A stretch of 64,000 nucleotides of DNA from Wuchereria bancrofti. Lineage: Eukaryota > Nematoda > Chromadorea > Rhabditida > Onchocercidae. The notes beneath the pieces were generated by a model. The model worked only from the letters and a program-made list of their open reading frames with translations. It was not told the origin of the DNA and searched no databases. Location: positions 12,077,851 to 12,141,850 of the forward strand of contig SSBO01000012.1 of the NCBI GenBank assembly GCA_005281725.1, written 5' to 3'. Numbering within the stretch: the first letter of the stretch is position 1; every line of letters starts with the position of its first letter. The position numbers and the translations under genes are program-made. Below are positions 41,801 to 52,175 of the stretch, one piece after another.

Positions 41801-43690
41801 TTCTTTAAACTTGACCAAATGATAGATGATATACAAATTTTTGCTGCTGCATACTTTCATATCTTCCACTTCTCTTTTTCTGGCATGTTTGTTGCTGCGG
41901 CATTGAATACTGATGTAGATAAGAAAACGAAAATATTCATGCGGTTTATGAATTTTTAAAAATTATCCTTCCAGTGAACATTTGCCGGTTAATCTTACAA
42001 TCAACAGTCGTTCGTATTCATCTTTTTCATAAAACTCGTGGATGTTGTAATCAGTAAATATCCATGCGTTAATATCATTATAGATTAAAACAGTGAAAAT
42101 CCATTCCATTAAATGTTTACAAGGTTCTGGAAACTTCCAAATTATGCCCAACAGAAATATTGACGAAGTAAATAATAGAAGGAACGGTAATGAGGAAGAG
42201 AAGACGGAAAAAAGAGACAAGGGATATGTACTTTACAGTGTACTTTACAGTGCTACCACTCCGACCCTTATTATTTTCGACTTTCATTGTTCTAATTTTA
42301 AACAAAAATGTGAACTAAAAGTTGGGAGAGTTCGTTTATCTTTATAAATTTATGTAGTACTTTTATTAAATACTCCTAAGCTTACTAATTTTTGTCAAAA
42401 ATTCTCAGTCTGTTTGCTTTTAATCATACCAGCTCAAATCAGTATTAATTCATTTCGTTAATCGAATTTTTATAACTTTTGTATAATTCAAAATATTTTG
42501 GAAATAGCAGCGAATGAGTCAGAGTTTAAACAGAATTGAATATATATTCCTGCATTCATGTCTGCTTCAGATAACAATTTACATCTTTTGGTAACAAACC
42601 ACTGCTACATATTAACCATAATAGTTAGATAGAACTAACTTCTTTATATACCCAATGCAGATATGAGTTGTAAGAATAATTGCACACCACCATTTGTGAT
42701 TTGTTTAAATCTATCATATCAGTTTGTTTAATGAACTCGATAGTATCATAAGTGTCATGGGTTTTGAAAATTTTGGTATAGTAAACCTCCTAACAGAGAC
42801 TTACTCGAATACATACTTGTTTATTAAAGCTTTTGCACAAGATTTCAGGACATGTAGCTCGAATGTATAGGTTTTTATTTGAATACGTAGCCATCTAGTG
42901 TTTCTGATAGTCCTAATAACTTCATCTTATAAGTTTCAAAAGACTAAAGCATAGATTACTTGGGTACTTAGAGAACTTATTTTCCAAAGAGATTTTTTTT
43001 TTTTTTTTGTATTTGCCTAAAAAAAAGCTGTATGCACTTTTTTTACTAATTATTTGATGCAACTTCTAGCGCTATATGAAGTCGAACGATCCGGAGGACG
43101 TTGAATTATTTGATATAATCTCTGAAATGCTTACATATGAACCATCGCAACGAATAACGCTGGGTTCTGCATTAGATCATCGGTATTTCAAACGTTTGGC
43201 ACCACATCTTAGGTAAAAATTTTCTCTTTTCATATTTAAATCAAGTCGAAAAAAAAATGTAATGGTTAGGAAAATTATTGTCTTATAAGGAAAGTTAAGA
43301 GCTGTAAGTTGTATATCCATTCTAGCTGTAGAATTATTATCTCTTCAAAAGCTTCAATGGAGAAATAATTTTGTGCAGCGTAGGATGAGTTTTTGTTCTA
43401 AACTTGTTGGAATCTAATGGCTTTTATAGATCTTTTTTTTGTGTTCAAAAATATTTCACTTCCGGTTTCATATGTCAAGATTAGATTTGCTAAGTGGTTC
43501 ATGTCGGATTTTTTGAAAAATTTCTAGTCATTCATTTATTTATTTCAACTAATTAAGACTGCACGAAAGTGGTGCATCATCGAACGGGTCATCCACATCA
43601 TCAGTAGCAGCAACTGCTGCAGCAACGGTAGTATCAGCCCAAGCTATAGTAATATCTGGTACGAGTGATGGAAATGGTGAAGAACGATAG
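29832..43690 (+). CDS. LAMMER/CLK-family dual-specificity protein kinase
   Basis: Exons: 29832-29990, 34719-36419, 37974-38142, 38556-38739, 38836-38926, 39147-39295, 39801-39952, 40735-40897, 41159-41246, 43070-43212, 43558-43690; all phases fit, about 1043 aa. Exon 1 is Arg/Ser-rich ([20 protein letters not shown]), as in CLK N-termini. Exon 2 is one 567-codon, basic, low-order block with a [15 protein letters not shown] segment. The kinase domain begins near 677: glycine loop LGEGTFG (683-689), Lys707, catalytic HTDLKPEN (802-809), DLG (841-843, Leu replacing the usual Phe) and the family hallmark EHLAMMER (902-909). CLK/Doa kinases phosphorylate SR splicing factors in the nucleus. Intron 1 is 4.7 kb, so exon 1 and exon 2 could also belong to alternative promoters. 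The C-terminal exon (43558) adds an Ala/Ser-rich tail. Confidence 0.92.
34598..34680 (+). repeat. (GGT)n tract in kinase intron 1, just before the exon 2 acceptor
   Basis: About 83 bp of GGT/GTGGTGGTC units ends some 38 nt before the CCTCCCAG acceptor (34718). On the RNA strand this is G-rich and could fold into a G-quadruplex. The Gly/Val and Thr/Pro open frames here are repeat artefacts. Confidence 0.75.
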
Positions 43691-44546
43691 GTCCAGCAAC
43701 AATACAATAGTTCGGACATTCTTGTTATTAGTTTGTTAGCGATAGATACACCGTAATTGGTGTATTTTCTTTGAAATTTCGCTGATTTTTTGAAAATTAT
43801 TAGGAAAATTTGGAAAGAGATAGGAAAAAGAGATAATGTCGGAAGTATATCACTAATTCTGAGGATTTCCAAAATGTAAGTAGCAAGATATGGATGTAAG
43901 TGTTTCAATTAGAATAATTGATTAAGAACGCCATTATCGTAAATCCCAATATATTTATTGATAAGTTGTTCACTTTTTATTCTTCTGATTATCTCTTGTT
44001 TATATGTAAGGAAAGCTTGTCCTTTTGCGTTATTATTCAACTAGTGATTTGTATGCTCTAAAGTTTTGATAATTGTTGTGATGAAACTTCTTCCTGAATA
44101 GCGCTATCATATTTGATGACATGCCCTAATACCCGTGCATAACTTTAAATACGATTCTCAGTTTATAAATTTTTCAGTCAATTTTAGAAGGGCATTTTTC
44201 TAAATTATACTTAATGAGTAACTCTATGCTGTCATTCTCATTATATAAAGTTATCACTTTTTATCATTAAATTTGAAAATTTCAATTTTACATGGCCGCC
44301 TGTAACTGCCGGTTTTTTTCTCATCATTTCTGTGTCTGGAATTACGCTCGAAACGGTGATACAAGGTTACTGGAAGAAGCTATTGTGAAATACTTCAAAA
44401 ATTACTTCAAAAATTTTGAACTGTTTTACTTCAAAAAGTGTGACATAATTTATAAAATTCTTTGTATTTTCCAATCTTTCTAGAAAATTGATTTCAGTTC
44501 TTCAGTTCGTGATTTAATATCCTTTTTTGAAACTTTGCTCAGGCAT

Positions 44547-44750
44547 TTAGTTAATTGTACCACGTGTTCCGCTTTGTTTATTTTTCTTACTCTTCGTTGT
44601 TGAAGAAAGTTGCTTCCACTGTATCCATTTTCCTTTTTTTCTGCTTATATGCTCACGGGGAAGAGTGCGAAATTTAAATGACGCATTCAAATTTGTTGCA
44701 AGATAACATTCTCTCCTAAAGGGATTAAGGGTAGATCGAGAAGGAAGCAC
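44547..44750 (-). CDS. Candidate short minus-strand coding island, unknown
   Basis: A 67-codon frame, basic and Lys-rich near the end (REHISRKKGKWIQWKQLS), with a possible GTAAGA donor right after ACGAAGA near 44588. No family recognised, and no partner exon established. It may be chance. Confidence 0.18.
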   Translation of the reverse strand: MLPSRSTLNPFRRECYLATNLNASFKFRTLPREHISRKKGKWIQWKQLSSTTKSKKNKQSGTRGTIN

Positions 44751-45641
44751 CTTTCGGTTGATACTTATGGAGGAGCCTGGTTAGGCTTCTCTATAAGGTT
44801 AGGGACAAAAGACTGATTGAGAAAATGAATCCTTGATTCAAACTAAATTTAAAACCTAGATTTCATAGTTGAACTTGCTACTGGGATTTGACATAATTTG
44901 TTCCAAATGTCAGTCTGACTCCAACTGGAAGGCGAATCTTCATTTGAATTGTATTATCACTCGAAAATAAGTGTTTCTAACTTTTACACTTCATTTTTTT
45001 TAGAGTTTCAATCCTTGTTTTTAACTGGACGAAAATTTGGGTTATTGTATTCTAGTAAATTAAACGTTTCTCTTTCTAAATTATATCAATTCTTCACCTT
45101 ATGTGTATTTTTATGGTGCCGCAAAAATTGTTCAAGATATATATTCGTGGAGTGTAACGAAAAAATTTTTTTGATAATTTCCAAATTGTTAAAATATTGT
45201 GAAAATATTAAATTGTTTTTATTATTGTAAACGTGCAAAAACTCTAAATGATATGTTGCGATTTTTGCTCCTAAAAGCTGAAACGAAGAGGGCGGAAAAA
45301 TTCACGTAATAATATTGTTAAGTTAGCGGTTTAAGTTCATTGGTTGTTAACTGTTGTTTGTAACTCATAACTGTTTGACCGGGTTATTTTTGAAAGAATG
45401 TTTGAGTTGATTGGGTTATGCTTCCAAGTTAAAGTTAATTACTAGATTATTGGTTTTATTCGTTTAGTTTATCGTGATCAAAATCTTGTTTGATTTATTT
45501 TTTATTGTCATTCATTTGTTTAAAATGTCTGACCCGAAATTATTAGAAATTGTATAAAAACGGAAATATTTACGACTTGATTATTGTTGCATCATGTCAT
45601 AACAAACGTCTTAGTTGTTTCGTTTTTAAAACAATAGTGTT

Positions 45642-45890
45642 TCAAAAAGAAGTTCCTCCTTGAATATATTTCCAACTTGTTACATTGCCGATTGTAATAG
45701 TTGGTAAGGTTTCAGTCATATCTTTAGCACCAATGAACCGGAGATACGCGTAATGACGTGACGTCTGCGAGCCGTGCGCCCGTCTGTAGTGTGGCGGTAT
45801 TCTCGCATTCTTAACAACTGTGATGGGATTTAACAGTTTCATCGCGTTCAGGTGGTTGCACGTAGGATGAGCCGCTTTGTTGAATGAGTA
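45642..45890 (-). CDS. Candidate minus-strand exon, unknown protein
   Basis: A GC-richer stretch is open on the minus strand from about 45890, just after a GATCAG acceptor-like site, to a TGA at about 45642. It contains an ATG at 45842 giving 66 aa (MKLLNPITVVKNARIPPHYR.., then RHYAYLRFIGAKD). The composition looks protein-like rather than low complexity. It is divergent from pbs-2, whose start is about 700 bp away, so the two could share a promoter region. I do not recognise it, and upstream exons were not found. Confidence 0.3.
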   Translation of the reverse strand, partial: YSFNKAAHPTCNHLNAMKLLNPITVVKNARIPPHYRRAHGSQTSRHYAYLRFIGAKDMTETLPTITIGNVTSWKYIQGGTSF

Positions 45891-46528
45891 AAAAGTCCCC
45901 TGATCTCACTTTGTTTAGGCGTTGGTTGGTTTATTCCTTGCTTCCCGTCACATCATTTGTTCTGTTCTCCTGTTGTTAACGTTGATCTTTTCTTCATTTT
46001 AATATTAGTATTTTAGTTGTAACATAATTACGATAACATTTTTTACTAGTTTTGGTTTAAGTGACGAATGTTACCACCATTCAAATAAAATCATTCATAG
46101 TTGATTCTTGGCAGTGTTTTTCTATGGTTTTTTTTCTTTTAAACCAAGAACGTATAAGTCATTTAATTCATTGGTATTTATTGAGTTTGAATGTGACAAT
46201 GGGATGACAGGATTAAGAAATTTTACCGATATTAAACTCTCTTTATATCTAATTCTTGACTATCCATTAAAGAAAAGTGTACTTTCTTTTTTTTTTTCTC
46301 ATAACCAACCACACCCTTAAAGCGTCTATACTTAGGCTACGAAGTACACTTTCAAAGATTAATTGTAGAGGAATTGGTGGTCATATCGAAGTGATTTAGA
46401 GTTGCTGTAGTGCTTTGAAGGACTTCGAATAATGAGAAGGTTAAAAAATTGAGGTCTGTAACAGCGTAAGAGAGCTTCTTTTATGACTATGTCTTTCCAT
46501 ATTACTTGTCACATGTATATTTCATATT

Positions 46529-46534
46529 TTAGTG
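46529..46534 (+). promoter_or_regulatory. Probable SL trans-splice acceptor for pbs-2
   Basis: ATATTTTAG followed by TGCAAAA and the ATG at 46540. The very short leader and U-rich acceptor suit SL trans-splicing. It also argues against the in-frame upstream ATG at 46483. Confidence 0.5.
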
Positions 46535-46539
46535 CAAAA

Positions 46540-48786
46540 ATGACAGAAGTACTTTATGGCAGTACTGATATTGGTTGTGGTGATGCATTTGATTTCTCAA
46601 ACTGTGCCCGAAATATGGCCTTAGAATCAATGGGTGTCAAAGCACCAGTGATAAAAAGTACTGGTACAACTATTGTTGCAGCCATTTACAAGGTCCTAAT
46701 TTTATCCTTCTTTGCGTTTCGTATGAATAGAGAAGGTGGAGATTACTGCAGTAAATTGGATGTGATGATTAAATTGTCCATATTTACTCTATGCGGGTCA
46801 TCCATTTTATTCAGCTCAGCTAACAGCAGAAAGGTATATCATTTGTAAAAGCTATCTAAAATTTGCTTCTTTATTCCCAAAAATACATATAAACTTTACA
46901 TGTTGATTTGGTTGCAGGACGGCGTGGTAATGGGTGCTGATTCACGCGCAACTGCTGGCAACATCATTGCTGACAAGCATTGCGAAAAAGTACATAAACT
47001 CACGGATTCAATTTATGCGTGTGGTGCTGGTACTGCTGCTGATTTAAATCAGGTTGGTATCGAATATATTAGTTTTTTGCTGTTTTTTTTTTTTGATACC
47101 GGGTCTTTATTATGATGCTGAATTAATCGAAGATTACCGGGAATACGAGCCATGGACGAATTAAACGGGTCAATTTAATGCAAATTGCGTTCCAAAAAAC
47201 TCTACAAGTAGACTGTGGCCGACCTTTAGTCAAATTACAATTGGGAATGTGTAGGACTGAATAAACGGGTAAGCTTATATGTAATGCATGTATCTTGGCT
47301 AGTAGTATGTTCTCAAAACTTGTTAATTCTGAGTTAGTGCCTATTTGCAGGTAACCAAAATGTTATCTGCACAATTGCGACTTCTAGAATTGAACACAGG
47401 GAAAAAGGCACGAGTGGTTACGGCACTCCGGCGAGCCAAGCAACATTTGTTTTCATATATGGGTCATGTTGGAGCATATCTGTTGATTGGTGGTGTTGAT
47501 CCTACTGGACCACACTTATATCAGGTATGTTTGATTCCTGCTTGCTCCACAGTTTTGTTACATTTAGGCAGTTTATCGCAGTATTGTTTTAAGATTCTAC
47601 TCCCTCATTCCTTTTAGCTTTGCTAACTCCTCAGGTCAAAGGAACAATCTGATTCTTCTATGTGATTGTAGAAATTAGGTGAAAAAGCTCAACGATGCCA
47701 TCTCACCTAATATTAAATCAAGGGCATAATACTGGATTAGATTAAGTGGAATAATTAATATTTCAGTGCTCAGCAAATGGTTACACACAAAGTAAGCCTT
47801 TTGCTTCCGAAGGCTCAGGTAGTTATGCTGCGACAACCATTCTAGAGCGAGATTTCAAAACCGGCATGACAGTAAATTTTTTATCATTTAGTTAAAAAAT
47901 AATTTTCTTTCATTCCATAGATCCTTAATGCAGTATGTCGCCATACCAAGATATTGTACGACTTATTGCAGTGTTATATCTTGTATTCACTTGCATATCA
48001 TGGGTTTTTTAGCTTCTGATTCACATTTCGTTTATATCGCCCTCTATTTTCGTAGATGAGGCACTCACTGATTATTCGGTGCTACTAAGATGATTTTCCG
48101 ATGATTGAAAAATGCTCTGTGCTTTATTTAGCAAGAAGAAGCCGTTCTTCTGGTACGTCATGCTCTAGAGGCCGGTATGCATGGCGATAATGCTTCCGGC
48201 AATTCTTTAAATTTTGTGATTATAACACCGGAATCTACAGTGTTCAAGGTAACTTTCTTATGGATTTATAAACTTCTAAAAATTGAGTGTCCGTTGTGTT
48301 TATAGTAAATTTCATTCTCCGTTCTCAGGGCAACTCAACTTTTTCTCAACTTTCAGAAGTTCTCTTATTTAGTGGCTTTCATGAAAATATGGTGGGCTAT
48401 CGTTCTACTTAATCCATTAATCCTAAATTTTGTTAAAGATGGCATATGCATGGGGCCAAAAATTGCATTACTTACTCGTTTCCGCCTTATTGTCTCTGGC
48501 TGGGATGATCAGAATATATTCGTACGAAGACAGTTTGCCGTCTTCGCAAAATCAGAAGTTCTCTTAATTAGCAGCTATCGTGCCATTTTAACCCATCAGT
48601 TACCTATAACATAGTTTGTGGATTATTGCAATAGATGAGATTTTTCAGGGTCCTGTAGTTCCACACTTTTGTGTGCGACCAGAGCCCGTTGAGTTGGACT
48701 ATAAATTCAAGCTTGGCTCTACTAATGTTCTGAAGCAAAAAGAAATTAAGTACGATATCGTTGAAAGTATGGACATTTCTCACTGA
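46540..48786 (+). CDS. pbs-2: Proteasome subunit beta type 7 (20S core beta2)
   Basis: Exons: 46540-46692, 46918-47052, 47351-47524, 47767-47871, 48132-48248, 48649-48786, every junction in phase 0; 273 aa, the length usual for PSMB7. The propeptide (1-42) ends KSTG, and the mature chain begins with the nucleophile Thr43. Active-site partners are present: Asp59 (mature 17), Arg61 (19), Lys75 (33), the GSGS loop and the DNASG segment holding Asp166/Ser169 equivalents. The C-terminal arm is present. Beta2 supplies the trypsin-like activity of the 20S proteasome, and its long C-terminal tail embraces beta3. Unusually, mature position 53 (residue 95), which is Asp in human and Glu in yeast and lines the S1 pocket, is Asn here (AADLN). 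The first donor, AAG/GTCCTA, is weak. The single-gene context shows no operon partner. Confidence 0.96.
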
Positions 48787-50054
48787 TGTATTATCATTTA
48801 GTACAATATTTTCATAGATTATTTGTTGCTGTGAAGTTTTTTTTTTATCTTTCTGAGTCACAATGGTTTCTAATAAGAAAACGAAATTTCACGTGTCACT
48901 ATGTTGCACATTCAGTAATTTTTTATTGATTGTGTTGACGGGATTATGTCATTTTGACAAAAGCTAGCTTTCACTTTAATGCTCCATAAGTACAGGAGAC
49001 TGTACTCGCTTCATCAGTGTTCATACTGTGACTATTTGTATGTTCCTGAAACATCCCAAGTCATTCTTTCGCTGACAGCAAAATCAACTGATTAGTAATT
49101 TCTCACCTCTTTTTCAATATATTAATATTTCGGATGTGGTTTGGATTCAAAATTTCGACACATTGACTTCAATCTTAAATTTTAGCTAAATGCAAAATAT
49201 TTTTAATTTTCCCACGTAGCATTCTCCATGATTGATGAAAAAGTTATACGGTAAATTAATCCTGGCAAAAAAAAAGGACGTAAGTAGTAGATTTTCTCGA
49301 AAAATGAACTGCTTACAAAGGAAATCCTTGAAATTCTGGTTGTAGTTACCGGTGAAAGTTGATTTAGACTTGGAGAACGCAGAGAAATTATCAGGTCGAA
49401 TTCATCTTGGCAATGAGTAGCCGTTCCATAAAGTACTGATAAGTGCGTTATTACAAAGGGAAATATTTCGGTTGTACTGCTGGGCAGATTTTAAGAGTTG
49501 TATCTCAAAAAAAAAAAAACAAACAACGACCGAATTATGAAGTAAAAGAGTTCCTGGAGTATTGCTGCCTCTCAGAAATTACTGGAGTGCTACTTCCTTG
49601 CGCATGTATGCCTTACTGATTCATTACATTGATTGGTTTCCAAATGACTAAGTTTTTATTTTGAATGCATTCTAGTAAATTTATTGGCACGAGAATAGGA
49701 GTTATAAATAACAAATTAATATTAAATGCTGAATGACTTAATGATTTTGAATTGAATTTAGATGCTTTCATGAGACTGAAGAAGGGGATGATAACTCAGC
49801 TTTTTGAAATTAATATTGTTCGTATGATTGAATTCTAACTCTACAAATGAGGCAGATAATGTAGCTAATATAACTACAGTTGAAAAGACTGATATGAGAT
49901 GTAAAAGACTTCAGAAATCTCTTTACCCACAATATGTTTTAAGCGAGGAAAATTAGTAAAAGATGCATATTGTCAATCTGGAAAATAAAAGGGATTGGGC
50001 TTACAGGCATATTTCTTAACCAAGTCCATCTTTTCTGAGGTGGGAATCCGGTAC

Positions 50055-50190
50055 CTGCACGGTGGACAATAATAGTGAACTACGGTAAACCATCTACTGG
50101 CACCGGAAGTCAGGTCCCCGATTGGCAGAATTGAGCACGTAAGCATATAATGTTCCATCAGGAGCATCTGCGTATGAAACACAAAAGTAG
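50055..50190 (-). pseudogene. Exon-like fragment of an unknown protein with an in-frame TAG
   Basis: On the minus strand AAATTTTCAG opens an exon at 50190 that reads YFCVSYADAPDGTLYAYVLN.. and SANRGPDFRCQ before TAG (50096-50094). The same frame then stays open past it (MVYRSSLLLSTVQ) to a GTACCG donor-like site near 50055. Either the TAG is the true end of a gene whose upstream exons I cannot find, or a Trp codon has become TAG in a decaying exon. The composition is clearly protein-like. No family is recognised. Confidence 0.35.
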
Positions 50191-50700
50191 CTGAAAATTT
50201 AATATAAAAATGCATGAAAATCAAGCAAACATATCAATCAAATATGCAAAAAAAGATAATCGGAGCAGCGATTTTCTGAGAGCAATGCTAATTTTTTCTT
50301 ATTTTCTTACTTTATCTTAATTTCATATGATTCTTGATGAGTAAAAAATTGATTCCACTGCTCAATATTTATTTTTATTCGCAGTAACTTTCGAAGATTC
50401 AATCATTCTCTTTTGTATGTTTCTGAAAGTGTTTAAATTCTTTTTCTCAAAGTAACCATCCTCATTCATTAAATCTTTCCTTCAGATATGTATATATTTC
50501 AACACGTGTATACGTATGCATACGTGCGTTATCAGACGCAATAAGAGTATTGCGCATCATACAACAGGTTTAATTCAAAAAGTATTGATCGAATAATGAA
50601 ATAGTATACCAATTATTTCTAGTGTTAACTTGTTTTTGATAATTGTTAATGTAGAACGACGAAAGTAGCACATTTCGTTTAAGTGATACGTCCGTCTCAT

Positions 50701-50796
50701 TATAACTCGAATGACTTATAACTTAAATGACTTCCTGTTGAGTGACATGTCTCTTTATAACTTGAATAACTTCCTCTTGAATGACATAAGTCACTT
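50701..50796. repeat. Short tandem repeat, period about 40 bp
   Basis: Two and a half copies of TATAACTT(A/G)AAT(G/A)ACTTCCTNTTGA(G/A)TGACAT at 50701-50716 (partial), 50717-50755 and 50756-50796. Confidence 0.7.
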
Positions 50797-52175
50797 TGGT
50801 TATATAAATTACTCTGGTTCTTATCGTGGAATTTAATTTGAAAAACTGCAAAATGAGTTGAATACGCAGAACTAATCGTAGCTACCAAGTTTATCTCTTC
50901 CACTTTCACTTTTATTTCGGTATTTCTTGTAATATTAGAGAATTATAATGCAAGCAAAATAGTAGTGCAAAAGACGTTTTGTAAAATAAGTCATTTAAAC
51001 ATCGTAATAAAATTTTGCAATTTGAAAATACTGAACATTGAAAGCATCCCTCGAAGAATAATGAAATGCATAACTTTTATTTGTATTAGCTTAAATTGAA
51101 GTAAGGTTGATTCATTCTATGGTCATTCTTCTAATTCGTTTTTTTTCCTATTAATTTCAAAATCAAAAATGAAAGTTCTTTATGAAATAAGCAATTATTG
51201 CTAAAATTAAAGAAAATTAATTCAGCATTATTAGTTTTATCAGCGAAAGATTGCAAAATAATCGTAAAAATTTGAAACCATAAAATTCTCTGACAACCTA
51301 TTCATTTATTCTTGAAATTGTTGCATTTTTATTCTTTAACATAAAATATTCCAGCAATTATGGTGTCAAAGGTAGTGCTGGCATTTCATAATTTAGATTA
51401 GGCTTGCAAGTCCTTTTCCATCACCCAAAGAAGCCCAAAGGATATTATTAAATATACAAAAGAAAAAACTTCTGCAATTCATTTGTTTCCTTAAAAGATT
51501 TCTAATGACAGCTTCTTGTTTTGGTTCAGTGACTTTTTTACAAGTGATATTGCAACTGTATTTTAAATCAAGCAAATTTTTCATATATTTAAATTATTCC
51601 AATTTCTTAACTTCGAAATATCTTTTCTTCTAGTAAATTACAAATGAATATGTTTTTAGTAAGTTCTTTTAGTAAATTACAACTTTTTTTTTGTTTAAAA
51701 AGAAATTTTACTCATGATCATGAGTATATCGTAGCACAAGGAACCAAAAGATTCTGCGACCTTTTGTTACAGAAATAAAAAATTTTTTATCTGCTTTTGG
51801 AAATCGAAAAAATACAAAGGAGAAGAGGAAAAGAACCTGAGACGGTTTCTTTTCATTTTTATCTCATATGATCCTTTTTACATCTACAGTATAGAGGTGT
51901 ATTAAGTAATTGTAGGGATCAAAGTTCATTTTACAATTCAATTTTTTGTATTTCCAAAATATAAAGATGATTTTTGATGCCGATAGTAATAGAGAAAGTG
52001 ACTAGAGCTAGTTACAACATATCTGTATAAATAATATCATTTCTTATCAAAACCATTTGGAATTAAAACAAAAAAAAAAAAAACTGGTCATTAGAGATTT
52101 CCTCAATTGGATTCTCAGAACTGACCAGAATTGATCATAGTCATTGAGCTGAAGGAATTTTTGCAATTGTTGTAA

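Larger units (their letters stand above)
43691..46539. other. Spacer between the kinase and pbs-2
   Basis: No complete gene is seen. Two GC-richer minus-strand open frames, 44547-44750 and 45642-45842, are listed separately as candidates. Confidence 0.4.
48787..52175. other. Spacer between pbs-2 and the hydrolase gene
   Basis: No complete gene is seen. It holds two small coding-like pieces (49346-49420 plus; 50050-50190 minus) and a short tandem repeat at 50701-50796. A 63-codon minus-strand frame at 51393-51584 is unexplained. Confidence 0.4.

Noticed and set aside
43549..43908. 119-codon minus-strand frame
   Set aside because: Overlaps the terminal kinase exon on the plus strand, whose phase and stop are consistent.
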